Source: Planctomycetaceae bacterium
GTDB taxonomy: Bacteria > Planctomycetota > Planctomycetia > Planctomycetales > Planctomycetaceae
Assembly: GCA_014762625.1 (NCBI GenBank)
Contig: JABURQ010000091.1
Coordinates: 1 to 42,197 of the forward strand
Direction of reading: 5' to 3'
Length of the DNA: 42,197 nt
Below the pieces are notes generated by a model. The model did not search any database, was not told where the DNA came from, and worked only from the letters and a program-made list of their open reading frames with translations. Of this stretch, positions 9,659-18,115 are shown piece after piece. Made by a program: the position numbers and the translations under genes. Every line of letters begins with the position of its first letter. Positions within the stretch are counted from its first letter, which is position 1.

Positions 9659-10693
9659 ATGAAGACACACACACCGAGAAAAGGATTTACGCTGATTGAA
9701 CTACTGGTGGTGATCGCCATCATCGCCGTGCTGGTCGCATTGTTGTTGCCGGCCGTTCAACAGGCACGCGAGGCGGCGCGACGCAGTTCCTGCAAAAACA
9801 ATCTGAAACAGATTGGATTGGCTCTGCACAACTACCACGATACGTATTTCACATTCCCGATGGGCGGCATGGCGGCGACCTTTAATCCCAGTAACGGCAA
9901 CGCCAATAACCAGGAAGGTTGGGGATGGCCGGCCATGATTCTGCCGTTCATGGATCAAGCGCCGCTCTACAACAATCTTAATATCAGTGGTATCTCGTTA
10001 ATGCAGGCCATTACGAACATCGATGCTGCTGGTGGAGACTCCGCGCTCAATCAGGCTTTTCCTCCCTTGCCCGCTTATATGTGTCCGAGTGATACGACCG
10101 GACCGCGCTTGCAGCCCGGAATGCGTCGACAACATTTCAACGGAGTTCTCGGCAGAAACAGTTGGAGACCTCCCACCCTCAATTATCCCGGCAGCTGCGG
10201 TTTGGCGGATGTCAACCATGGTATGAACGGTGGTCATCGAGGCAATAACGGCGTACTCACAAACATTCGTGCGTATAAGATGCGCGATATTACGGATGGT
10301 ACTTCCAACACCTTCATGGTTGGCGAACGTGCCAAGCGTTGTGGTGCCGGATCCTGGATTGGAAATCGTCGTCCTCGAGGAGAGGGAACTCATGGAGCCG
10401 ACTACGTGTTGGCGCGTGTTTTTCAGCCTCTAAATCTGGCGGCGAATGGAGGAGAAGATAATTGTACGGACGGTTTCAGCAGTCCACATACGGGAGGCGC
10501 TCATTTTGTCCTCGCAGATGGATCAGTCACATTCATCAGCGAAAACATTGATTTTCGAAGTCCGACCTCGATTGACAACTCAAACGATCAAGGAAACCGT
10601 CCGATTAACTTGACGAATGCCGAATTAACGTCGCTCGGTGTTTACCAGCGACTTGGTCTACGTGACGATGGACAACCAATCGGTAATCGGTAA
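9659..10693 (+). CDS. DUF1559 prepilin-like protein 2
   Basis: Protein of 344 residues starting at the ATG at 9659 ([16 protein letters not shown]), with GAGG about 7 bases upstream; an earlier in-frame ATG at 9563 only adds a Phe/Ser-rich tail with no family support. It has the same prepilin signal, [24 protein letters not shown] block, [16 protein letters not shown] segment and C-terminal box ([19 protein letters not shown]) as the preceding gene, to which it is clearly paralogous by tandem duplication. The middle regions and the last 40 residues differ. Expected to be processed by a prepilin peptidase and exported. Specific role unknown. Confidence 0.93.
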   Translation: MKTHTPRKGFTLIELLVVIAIIAVLVALLLPAVQQAREAARRSSCKNNLKQIGLALHNYHDTYFTFPMGGMAATFNPSNGNANNQEGWGWPAMILPFMDQAPLYNNLNISGISLMQAITNIDAAGGDSALNQAFPPLPAYMCPSDTTGPRLQPGMRRQHFNGVLGRNSWRPPTLNYPGSCGLADVNHGMNGGHRGNNGVLTNIRAYKMRDITDGTSNTFMVGERAKRCGAGSWIGNRRPRGEGTHGADYVLARVFQPLNLAANGGEDNCTDGFSSPHTGGAHFVLADGSVTFISENIDFRSPTSIDNSNDQGNRPINLTNAELTSLGVYQRLGLRDDGQPIGNR

Positions 10694-10724
10694 TTCTCGA
10701 TTTCCGCACTTTGAGTTCGTGCCA

Positions 10725-10759
10725 ACCGTTTCACCGGATATCCGGTGGAACGGTTTTTT
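10725..10759 (+). terminator. Intrinsic terminator of DUF1559 gene 2
   Basis: A 15-base stem (ACCGTTTCACCGGAT at 10725-10739 against ATCCGGTGGAACGGT at 10740-10754, one G-T pair) with almost no loop is followed by a run of six T. It lies 32 bases after the stop codon, a strong Rho-independent terminator. Confidence 0.87.
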
Positions 10760-10900
10760 ATACTTGGTTCAGCTCATTTTTTTCATGATGATTGATAGCG
10801 ATCTGATCATGAGAGACCACACAATCTGATACCTACTTTTTCACCCGCGTTTCTTTGAGAGTCTCTTTTCTGAGAGCGCTTTTCTTGGAGAGAAAACACC

Positions 10901-11353
10901 ATGCCACATTTTAAATTCAATGTCTTCGTATGCCTGCTAACCTTCGTCATGTTCGGTTGCGGAGGTGGAAGTTCTGACGCTCCCGACATGGGTGAAGTGA
11001 GCGGTACCATCACCGTCGACGGCAAACCGGGAGCGGGCTTAATGGTCACGTTCCAACCTGAAAGCGGTCGGCCTTCGATTGGGACAACAGACGACTCCGG
11101 TTATTACGAACTCGATTACACGGCCGATCTCAAAGGGGCTAAGATTGGTAAAGGATTTATCACCATCGTCACTCCCGCAGATGAGGGAGAAGGATATAGC
11201 GAGGGTGACGAAGAAGGTGGTGAAGGATACGCGGAATCAACTGATCCCATTCCCGCCAAATACAATGCAGAAGCCGCCTCGAACCCGGAAATGCAGGTCG
11301 AAATCAAAGCCGAGGGAAACACCTTCGATTACAAGATCAGCACAACGGAATAA
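10901..11353 (+). CDS. Small lipoprotein with carboxypeptidase-regulatory-like beta domain
   Basis: Protein of 150 residues. The N-terminus (FVCLLTFVMFGCGGG) is a lipoprotein signal with the lipidated Cys at about 20. The body (GEVSGTITVDGKPGAGLMVTF, then TTDDSGYYELDY) is a transthyretin/carboxypeptidase-regulatory-like beta sandwich, followed by an acidic Gly/Glu-rich stretch (about 92-112). Lipoproteins of this sort are regularly found immediately downstream of DUF1559 genes in planctomycetes, suggesting a shared envelope role. The exact role is not established. A GGAG lies 10 bases before the ATG. A terminator separates it from the DUF1559 gene, so it has its own promoter or depends on read-through. 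It converges with the LptC/A-like gene. Confidence 0.85.
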   Translation: MPHFKFNVFVCLLTFVMFGCGGGSSDAPDMGEVSGTITVDGKPGAGLMVTFQPESGRPSIGTTDDSGYYELDYTADLKGAKIGKGFITIVTPADEGEGYSEGDEEGGEGYAESTDPIPAKYNAEAASNPEMQVEIKAEGNTFDYKISTTE

Positions 11354-11370
11354 CCGAACCCCTTTAACGA

Positions 11371-14300
11371 TTATTCGATACCTTCAAGGGTCGTGGTCTC
11401 ATCCAGCTTCAGCTCATGCTGTTTCGGTTGGAATTCCATCACGCGAGCCACGGCTCTTTTGAAGGCGTCGCCGGGACGCTTTTGTCGCCAGATGGTTGAG
11501 TACCGGTCGCGGAGAGACCGCAGCCGGTACTTATCCTGTTTCTGACTGTAAGTAATCATGTCGGCTCGGGCGTGGAACTTCTCGCCGTCCTGACCTTCGA
11601 GTTTCACGTTCCCCGAGGCCCGAAACTCCATCCACGATTCATCGGTTTGGGGATCGGCGGTCGCGGCGACGTCGAGTACTTCGCTCCGCATCCAACCGCC
11701 GCCGTCAGGGAGTTCGTGTCGGCTGATTTTGATTCCGGGGCGATCGACCGGACCGAACACCAGATTCGCTCCGTGATTGAATGACGTGATCTGCTGGTCG
11801 AGATAACCGTCCATATCTCCGTCAAAATCAATCTCTAGATATTCCCAACCCTCCTTTTTATCCGGTTTGTTTTCTTCGCTCGTCTGGGAAGGGAGCTCCC
11901 CGAATCCGTAAGACGAATTTCCCGGCACTCTCCACACGGCAAAAATACCGGGGCCGGTGATGCGTGTTTTCTGGGTAGTTTGATCGTAGACCAATTTGCT
12001 GAATTCGCCCTGACGAACCTCGATCAGTTCGCCATCCTCATACTCTTCATTATCGACTTTCACGCCATATAAGCATTCCAGATGCGTGATTTTGGGCTGT
12101 TCTTCGGACGCAGATTCCTGAGGAGAGGCGGCGTTCTTGAAATCGATTTTCTGATCGAGTCGAACCACCATCTCCTGACATTCGATACTGCTTTTGCCGA
12201 GTTGCGTCCGCACGCTGTCAAAAAATCGGGCTTCGCGTCCGTTGAATTCCATCTTCTCGGTCCACCACACTTTGAGCAATTCAGGTTGCTCCAGCGGATT
12301 GCCCTGAAAATCGGTTTGGACGAGATGCATCATCACCCCCGGTCCCGTCACCCAGGCTTTGTTGGACGATCGATCCAGATTCAACAAGTTGCCCGCGAGG
12401 CTCATATTTTGGTCGGAAATCTTGGCAGGGCTGCCAAACACATGCACGATCTGATTTTCGTTGCCCGCATCCCGATTCCGCATTTCCAGTCGATCGCCAA
12501 TCATCTCCAGAGGAGCCGAACCATCGGTCTGAGGTTGCTGAACTTTGACCTTCCCGGTCGTGACGACCCCACCCACATACGATTCCTGTTGTTCGTCACC
12601 GAGATAAAACAGAACCTGAATCAGATCTGCCCAGGCATAAAACGGTTGCTGCACGGAACGCTGATCGGCTGCGGGCAATCGTCGTGCGGAGGCGCTGCGC
12701 TGAAAGCTGGTTCGCTGAAGAAGTTGTTCGGGCGGCGGAGAGCTCGGCTTGTTGCTCGTGACCACATTTTGCCGCTGCTGCAACCAGGCTCCCTGTCGCG
12801 GGACGGGCGCTGTTTGGTTGAGTTGTTCAAACCAGATTTCCAACCGATTCGTCGTCCCCTTCAAAGTCGGGTGAGACATCCGCACGTTTCCCAACGCCAG
12901 CAGATTCTGAGGCGTCATGCCGTCGCCGCGCCAACCGTCGTCGCCGGTCGACGCGGACCGGGGCTCGGCTTTGTCCGACTCGTTTTGAGTCACCCACAGC
13001 TTGATGTGATCGGCGGCCAGACCGAACTGATCGACGGGACGGGTCACGATCGCCCGTTCGTCGAGTTCGATGAGGTAAACATTCTCATTCCCCGACGGAG
13101 TCACTCGTAGTTGTTTCAACCAACTGGTTCGAAGCTCGAGTTCACGGGTCTCGTCGTCGTAATAGAATAATTCGCCCGGTCCGTCGCAGACGACCGAAGA
13201 GAGATCTCCCGCTTCATCGTGCTGCATTACCATCATCGGCGAATAGATTTTGGTGTCGTTCTGCGTCACGATCACATTGTCGGCAGGATCTCTGAGAGTG
13301 GCCACGCGAGTGATCTGGTTGTAGTGGAACGAATCCATCTCGGCATCAACGCCGTGTCCTTCGGAAACAAACGTCACGCGTCGTCCGACCGCGGCAGCAT
13401 CAATTTCGGTCAACACCAATCCTTTCTGAATGCCTTGAAACTCTTCGTCATCCGATTCGTCCGCGGCCTCCTGAGCGACCGCCGGTTCTTCAGGCACGAA
13501 GATCAGCTTCAGGATGTCACAATTCAACGCGTCTGGTTGAAGCGTCTCGGCACCGGAAAATCCGTGCGGTGCCACGACACTCACTCGATCGCGAAACGTC
13601 GCCACATTCAATCGGGGATCAAAGACCAACCCGCCGTCACAATTCACCACCAGCTTGTCCACGCTCGGAGTTTCCCCCTGCATCTCGCCGGGAGAGACGT
13701 CCAGATTCACTTTGCCACGAAACGTGATCAGCTTGATTCCCGAGACCGCGAATTCTTCATTGGTCATCCGCGTTCGATCGATCATCACATCCAACCGGAT
13801 CCCGTCCGCTCGTCCTCGATGTCCTCCATATTGAAACTCGACCATTTCGTCGCTGTAGATACTGCGGCTATCTTCCGAATATCCGAAGTTCCGGCCATTA
13901 ATGACCAAGCCGTCTGGTCCCGTAATTCGAACCTTGCCTATCAACGCGCCTTCGATAGGACGGCCCGTCTCGGGGTTCTGGGGGGAAAAGGCTTTCGAGA
14001 ATCGAATGCGAGCGGATTCCGCCTGCATGGTCACAGGTCGATCGGAATCCCCCTCCATAATCATCGCAAACGGAGTAAATTCGATTGCGTTATCAGGATC
14101 GTCAGGATGATAGGGACGATGGACCCAATCGTTGTAGTAAAGATGCGACCGGCTCTTGCGCACGTAATATCGGGATTCCAACTCCCAGGGACTGGTATCG
14201 GGAGTGATCAGATAACTCTTTACCAGTTCGCGGGAAACCGCGGGCGCTTCGGGAGCGGGAACGGAATGCGTCGGCTGATAACCGAGAGTCTGCACCCCGA

Positions 14301-14388
14301 TCAGAGAATTCATCGTCAGCGCATAAAGCATGTACAGACCAAAGAGGCCCGAGACGACGGAAATTGTCAGGACGCTGCGTGAATTCAC
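11371..14388 (-). CDS. Giant LptC/LptA (OstA)-like protein
   Basis: Protein of 1005 residues with a GTG start. A single N-terminal transmembrane segment (about 6-28) anchors a long beta-rich exported body. Repeated stretches such as VKITGPDGLVINGRNFGYSE, VTFVSEGHGVDAEMDSFHYN, IKLWVTQNE and ASGNVKLEGQDGEKFHARAD read like successive OstA/LptA beta-jellyroll units. In LptC and LptA these form the periplasmic bridge carrying lipopolysaccharide to the outer membrane. The gene sits 64 bases downstream of kdsD on the same strand, as in the kdsD-kdsC-lptC-lptA order of proteobacteria. The sequence thus suggests an N-anchored LptC with many fused LptA-like repeats. Length is about five times a normal LptC or LptA. 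Assignment rests on pattern and context, not alignment. Confidence 0.7.
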   Translation of the reverse strand: MNSRSVLTISVVSGLFGLYMLYALTMNSLIGVQTLGYQPTHSVPAPEAPAVSRELVKSYLITPDTSPWELESRYYVRKSRSHLYYNDWVHRPYHPDDPDNAIEFTPFAMIMEGDSDRPVTMQAESARIRFSKAFSPQNPETGRPIEGALIGKVRITGPDGLVINGRNFGYSEDSRSIYSDEMVEFQYGGHRGRADGIRLDVMIDRTRMTNEEFAVSGIKLITFRGKVNLDVSPGEMQGETPSVDKLVVNCDGGLVFDPRLNVATFRDRVSVVAPHGFSGAETLQPDALNCDILKLIFVPEEPAVAQEAADESDDEEFQGIQKGLVLTEIDAAAVGRRVTFVSEGHGVDAEMDSFHYNQITRVATLRDPADNVIVTQNDTKIYSPMMVMQHDEAGDLSSVVCDGPGELFYYDDETRELELRTSWLKQLRVTPSGNENVYLIELDERAIVTRPVDQFGLAADHIKLWVTQNESDKAEPRSASTGDDGWRGDGMTPQNLLALGNVRMSHPTLKGTTNRLEIWFEQLNQTAPVPRQGAWLQQRQNVVTSNKPSSPPPEQLLQRTSFQRSASARRLPAADQRSVQQPFYAWADLIQVLFYLGDEQQESYVGGVVTTGKVKVQQPQTDGSAPLEMIGDRLEMRNRDAGNENQIVHVFGSPAKISDQNMSLAGNLLNLDRSSNKAWVTGPGVMMHLVQTDFQGNPLEQPELLKVWWTEKMEFNGREARFFDSVRTQLGKSSIECQEMVVRLDQKIDFKNAASPQESASEEQPKITHLECLYGVKVDNEEYEDGELIEVRQGEFSKLVYDQTTQKTRITGPGIFAVWRVPGNSSYGFGELPSQTSEENKPDKKEGWEYLEIDFDGDMDGYLDQQITSFNHGANLVFGPVDRPGIKISRHELPDGGGWMRSEVLDVAATADPQTDESWMEFRASGNVKLEGQDGEKFHARADMITYSQKQDKYRLRSLRDRYSTIWRQKRPGDAFKRAVARVMEFQPKQHELKLDETTTLEGIE

Positions 14389-14452
14389 GATGAACCCGAA
14401 TGAACAGAAATAATCTGGTAGTGAAGGAGAAAGTTAGTAGTGGAGGGGGAAG

Positions 14453-15475
14453 TTAGTCGTCTTTATCCTGGGGCATAAGCCCGATGACGTCGGTAATATC
14501 GATCAAACCGATCGGTTTGTGATCGGCGTCGATGACGGGAAGTTCGCTCACTTTCTTAACGGTTAAGATCTCGACAACATCCTGCAACAGCGCTTCGGGA
14601 TGAACGGTGATCGGCTGACGCGTCATCACGGTCGAAATGGAGTCGTCGAGAGGCGGGGTTTCATGCTGGCTGATGAGGCGAGCGAGGTCGCTGTCTGTGA
14701 ATAATCCCGACAGTCGTCCGGCTTCGTCGATCAGCATCACCGCGCCAGTTCGTCGACCGCGACCGCGAACGTCGCTGAAGACTTGTCGGATCGTGTCGGT
14801 CTCCGGAGCAATGCGCACTTCGTCGAGATTTCTCATTGACTCCCGAACGGTGCGTAACTGTTGCCCGAGACTCCCTCCCGGATGGAATTGGGCGAACTGT
14901 CGAGGAGAGAACGCTCGACGCTGACTCAACACAATCGCCAGCGCATCTCCCACGGCGAGCATGACGGAGGTACTCACGGTGGGCGCCAAGCCATGGGGAT
15001 CCGCTTCCCGTTGTCGACCGATGGAAATGACGACATCGGCTTGCTGCCCCAGGGTGCTCTGATCTCCGCTGGTAATGGCCACAAGAGGGACGTTCATTTT
15101 TTGAAGGAACGGCAGCAATCGACAAACCTCTTCCGTCTCTCCGCTATGAGAGAGTGCCAGGACAACATCCTCTTCATGAATGCATCCGAGATCGCCGTGA
15201 ACCGCCTCCGCAGGGTGTAACAAAAACGATCGCGTTCCGGTCGAAGAAAGTGTCGCCGCCAACTTGCGACCGATGAGCCCCGCTTTTCCCATCCCCGTTA
15301 CAATGACACTACCGCGGCATTTTTCGATCAATTCAACCGCATCGCAGAACGCCCCGTCGAGCGTTTCCGACATCTTCAGCAGCGCATTCGCTTCGACGCG
15401 AATAATTTCGCGACCCGTTCGGAGTTGCTCGATGGATGAGTTTAGCGCACCGTAGGAGCGTGCCGGTAGATTCAT
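14453..15475 (-). CDS. kdsD: D-arabinose-5-phosphate isomerase (KpsF/KdsD)
   Basis: Protein of 340 residues, close to the family's usual 320-330. It converts ribulose-5-phosphate to arabinose-5-phosphate, the first step in making the LPS sugar Kdo. An N-terminal SIS domain (about 40-185) contains GMGKAGLIGRK with the conserved Lys at 64, HPAEAVHGDLG (His87, His93) and LSHSGETEE. The FHPGGSLGQQL motif carries the catalytic His at 198. Two CBS domains follow (about 215-265 and 282-335). It heads a minus-strand pair with the LptC/LptA-like gene, consistent with a Kdo/LPS locus, and diverges from the phosphoesterase gene. No kdsC is adjacent. Confidence 0.96.
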   Translation of the reverse strand: MNLPARSYGALNSSIEQLRTGREIIRVEANALLKMSETLDGAFCDAVELIEKCRGSVIVTGMGKAGLIGRKLAATLSSTGTRSFLLHPAEAVHGDLGCIHEEDVVLALSHSGETEEVCRLLPFLQKMNVPLVAITSGDQSTLGQQADVVISIGRQREADPHGLAPTVSTSVMLAVGDALAIVLSQRRAFSPRQFAQFHPGGSLGQQLRTVRESMRNLDEVRIAPETDTIRQVFSDVRGRGRRTGAVMLIDEAGRLSGLFTDSDLARLISQHETPPLDDSISTVMTRQPITVHPEALLQDVVEILTVKKVSELPVIDADHKPIGLIDITDVIGLMPQDKDD

Positions 15476-15629
15476 GACGTCGTCATCCTTGACCGTTCGT
15501 CAGTCCTGACTGGAATAGGTGGGGCGGAAGTATAGATGTGATTGCAATTTTCGTCAATCCGAACACTCTCGCCGCGAAGAGCGTAAACTGTTAATTCCAA
15601 ACAGGATAGAAAAACTGAAAGCTGCGATT

Positions 15630-16094
15630 ATGGAAACCTGGGGCGTCATTTCAGATACTCACGGCCTGTTAAGACCCGAAGCCGTGGAAAAACTCGCCGG
15701 AGTCTCGCGAATTCTGCATGCGGGAGATGTCGGTGACGCTCGCATTCTGGACGAACTCCAGACGATTGCTCCGGTCACCGCCGTCAGGGGAAATGTCGAT
15801 CATCACGACCGCGTGGCGGAACTTCCGCTTCATGAAGCGATCGAATTCGGCGAGCACCTTATTTACCTGACGCACATCCGCGAGGAAATTGACCTCGACC
15901 CGGAAGTTGCGGGAATGTCGATGGTCATCTTCGGGCACACACATTCCCCCGTGATCGAGGCGCGGGGGAAGGTGACATGGTTCAATCCCGGCTCGATCGG
16001 CCCCCGTCGATTCCAACTTCCTGTCTCATTGGGACTTCTGACTTTACAGGACGACGGATCGCTGGCTCCCGAATTGATCGAACTGGATGTCTGA
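15630..16094 (+). CDS. YfcE/MJ0936-type metallophosphoesterase
   Basis: Protein of 154 residues starting at METWGVISDTHG (ATG at 15630); an earlier in-frame ATG at 15519 adds 37 residues with no family likeness. All metal ligands of the calcineurin-like fold are visible: D9 and H11 (SDTHG), D33 (HAGDVG), N55 (RGNVD), H82 (THIRE), and H103 and H105 (GHTHSP). The length matches the small YfcE/MJ0936 phosphodiesterases, which cleave model phosphodiesters; the natural substrate is unknown. In the THIRE motif, Ile-Arg replaces the common Gly (usually THG). It is followed 33 bases later by a HAD hydrolase, a possible two-gene unit of phosphatases. Confidence 0.92.
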   Translation: METWGVISDTHGLLRPEAVEKLAGVSRILHAGDVGDARILDELQTIAPVTAVRGNVDHHDRVAELPLHEAIEFGEHLIYLTHIREEIDLDPEVAGMSMVIFGHTHSPVIEARGKVTWFNPGSIGPRRFQLPVSLGLLTLQDDGSLAPELIELDV

Positions 16095-16127
16095 TCTTCA
16101 ATTCACACGAACTGGGCGAGCTGATCG

Positions 16128-16748
16128 ATGACGCTGAAAACATTTTTGTTTGATCTGGGAAATGTGCTCCTCTATTTCTCGCACGAGAAAATGTGCGAGC
16201 AAGTGGGAGCGCTCTGCGGGAAAAGCGGGGCCGAAATACGCGAACTAATGCTTCAAAACCAGAAAATACTCGATATCGATCGCGGAACGCTATCCAACGA
16301 TGAAATGCAGGCCTGGCTCGAAGCGGAAACGGCGACCACCTTCGATCGAGAGGAACTGTTGATCGCTCTGTCTGATATTTTCGTCCCGAACACCCCCCTG
16401 ATCGCGCTGCTTGACGAGTTGAAGTCGCGAGGGTTCCGACTGGTTCTACTCTCCAACACCAACGCCTTTCATATCGAATTTGTCCGCCGGAATTTCGATG
16501 TGTTGGAGAAATTCGATCATTTGACCCTCTCGTTTGAGGTCGGTGCCGTCAAACCGGATGCCGCCATCTACCAGGCAGCCTGCCGGGCGATCGACTGCGC
16601 GCCGGAGGAATGCTTCTATACGGATGACATTCCGGAATACGTGGAAGCCGCCCGCGGTCATGGTTTATCGGCAGGCGTGTTTACCTCCACCGAAAGTTTC
16701 GTCCATCAGGTGAAAGAACATGGACCGGACCTTTCGGATTTGTTGTAA
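16128..16748 (+). CDS. HAD-superfamily hydrolase (YihX-like)
   Basis: Protein of 206 residues. Motif I is FDLGNVL (8-14), with nucleophile Asp9 and Gly in place of the usual second Asp, as in the YihX/subfamily IA proteins. Motif II is LLSNTN (107-112), the motif III Lys is in VKPDAAIY (142), and motif IV is YTDDIPEYVEAA (164-175). The helical cap lies between motifs I and II. YihX is an alpha-D-glucose-1-phosphate phosphatase, but relatives have diverse sugar-phosphate substrates, so the substrate is not assigned. It lies just after the phosphoesterase gene. Confidence 0.9.
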   Translation: MTLKTFLFDLGNVLLYFSHEKMCEQVGALCGKSGAEIRELMLQNQKILDIDRGTLSNDEMQAWLEAETATTFDREELLIALSDIFVPNTPLIALLDELKSRGFRLVLLSNTNAFHIEFVRRNFDVLEKFDHLTLSFEVGAVKPDAAIYQAACRAIDCAPEECFYTDDIPEYVEAARGHGLSAGVFTSTESFVHQVKEHGPDLSDLL

Positions 16749-17110
16749 ACTCGCTCTACGCCAAGAGATCTGCTCGTACAAAATTCACAAATTCCGGACT
16801 TGGAAGTGACGACGAAAATTCAGGCTTGAGAGAATTTGATGCCAAGCCGGAAAAGATTTCATGAATTAGGGTTACGTCATATCGCTACTGCTTGAATCCT
16901 GTCAAAATCCGACCTACAGTGGCGTCAAATTCAGGAGCCGACCTCTCAGGATGAAAATCGGTCCCAACAAGATCAAACGGCTCGGATGCTGGTGGCGTAC
17001 GATTCTCTACGGAAGATTCTTTGTACGCTTGGATTTATCGATCATTCGACGTGGAGACTGCTCACCGCGAGAGGTTTCCCGATTCCATTAATTTACAGCG
17101 GGAATATGCG
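16749..17110. other. Intergenic region upstream of the ABC operon
   Basis: No convincing gene. A 46-codon frame starting at 16951 has a badly placed ribosome-binding site and no family likeness. A possible promoter is listed separately. The long leader (about 180 bases) shows no recognised riboswitch. Confidence 0.4.
16892..16920 (+). promoter_or_regulatory. Possible sigma-70 promoter of the ABC operon
   Basis: TTGAAT (16892-16897) and TACAGT (16915-16920) are separated by 17 bases. Each matches four of six consensus positions. It lies about 190 bases before the ABC ATPase start. Moderate matches only. Confidence 0.3.
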
Positions 17111-18022
17111 ATGTCTGAGAACGCCGTCATTGAAATTCGCAATCTGACCAAAATTTACCGTGACTTCTGGGGCCGGCCCAAAGTGCGTGCGGTGAATTCC
17201 CTCAGCCTCGATGTGAATAAAGGGGAAGTGTTCGGCCTGTTGGGGCCGAACGGTTCGGGCAAAACCACCACCATCAAAATGTTACTCGGTCTGCTGTTTC
17301 CGACCGAAGGTGACATTCGCATTCTCGGCAAACCGGCGACCGACGTCGCGAAGAACGAGAGCATCGGCTATCTGCCGGAAGAATCGTATCTGTATCGATT
17401 TCTGAACGCGGAAGAGACCCTCGACTTTTACGGTCGTCTGTTCTCGATGAGCCCCGCCGAACGCAAGCAACGCGCCGATGAGCTGATCAAAATGGTCGGT
17501 CTGGACAAAGCCCGTCGCCGCCAACTGAAAGAGTACTCCAAAGGGATGACTCGACGTATCGGCCTGGCGCAAGCGTTGATCAACAATCCGCAACTGGTAC
17601 TGCTCGACGAACCGACTTCGGGACTCGACCCGATCGGAACCCGAGAAATGAAAGACCTGATCCTGAAGCTCAAAGATGAAGGAAAAACGGTCGTGATGTG
17701 CAGCCACCTGCTCGCCGACGTGCAGGATGTTTGCGACCGCATTGCTATTCTCTACAACGGCGAACTGAAGCAATTGGGAATGGTAGAAGAACTACTCGCG
17801 TCGCAGGATAAAACTCAAATCGTTTCCTCGACCTTAAGTGACGAAGCGATCGAAGAGATCAAACAGGTCATCGCCAAACATCACGGCAACCTGCAGGAAA
17901 TTTCGAGCCCGACCACGAGCCTCGAAGAACTGTTCCTGCAAACGGTCGCTGAAAGTCAGGCCCGACCAGGTCAACGTTTCGTCTCCGAGTCGGAACAAAA
18001 GACCGCGGAGTCGAAATCCTGA
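17111..18022 (+). CDS. ABC transporter ATP-binding protein (ABC-2 type)
   Basis: Protein of 303 residues starting at [12 protein letters not shown] (17111); an earlier ATG at 17021 adds only non-homologous residues. Walker A is GPNGSGKT (45-52), the signature [10 protein letters not shown] (142-151; here SKGM in place of LSGGQ), Walker [14 protein letters not shown] (162-174), and the H-loop His is in CSHL (about 199). SKGM-type signatures are typical of ABC-2 exporters of the CcmA/DrrA/NatA class. The C-terminal 70 residues include an accessory dimerisation-like region ([13 protein letters not shown]). The permease lies 93 bases downstream, so this is the motor of a three-gene export system whose substrate is unknown. 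Confidence 0.95.
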   Translation: MSENAVIEIRNLTKIYRDFWGRPKVRAVNSLSLDVNKGEVFGLLGPNGSGKTTTIKMLLGLLFPTEGDIRILGKPATDVAKNESIGYLPEESYLYRFLNAEETLDFYGRLFSMSPAERKQRADELIKMVGLDKARRRQLKEYSKGMTRRIGLAQALINNPQLVLLDEPTSGLDPIGTREMKDLILKLKDEGKTVVMCSHLLADVQDVCDRIAILYNGELKQLGMVEELLASQDKTQIVSSTLSDEAIEEIKQVIAKHHGNLQEISSPTTSLEELFLQTVAESQARPGQRFVSESEQKTAESKS

Positions 18023-18115
18023 CGGCCCTGGTTGCGAAACCTCGGCGTTGAGTTTTCGCAGGACGATTGATCCCCATTTCCAACACCCCAGCTTTGTGAC
18101 ACCCGGATCGAAACC

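Noticed and set aside
13219-14382. Long open frame (387 codons) antisense to the LptC/LptA-like gene
   Set aside because: Codon-shadow of the minus-strand gene; the translation is His/Arg-rich with no domain, and the opposite strand has a coherent protein. The same applies to 12082-13110.
16951-17091. 46-codon frame upstream of the ABC ATPase
   Set aside because: The AGG touches the start codon, the translation is Arg/Trp-rich without pattern, and it lies in a probable leader.
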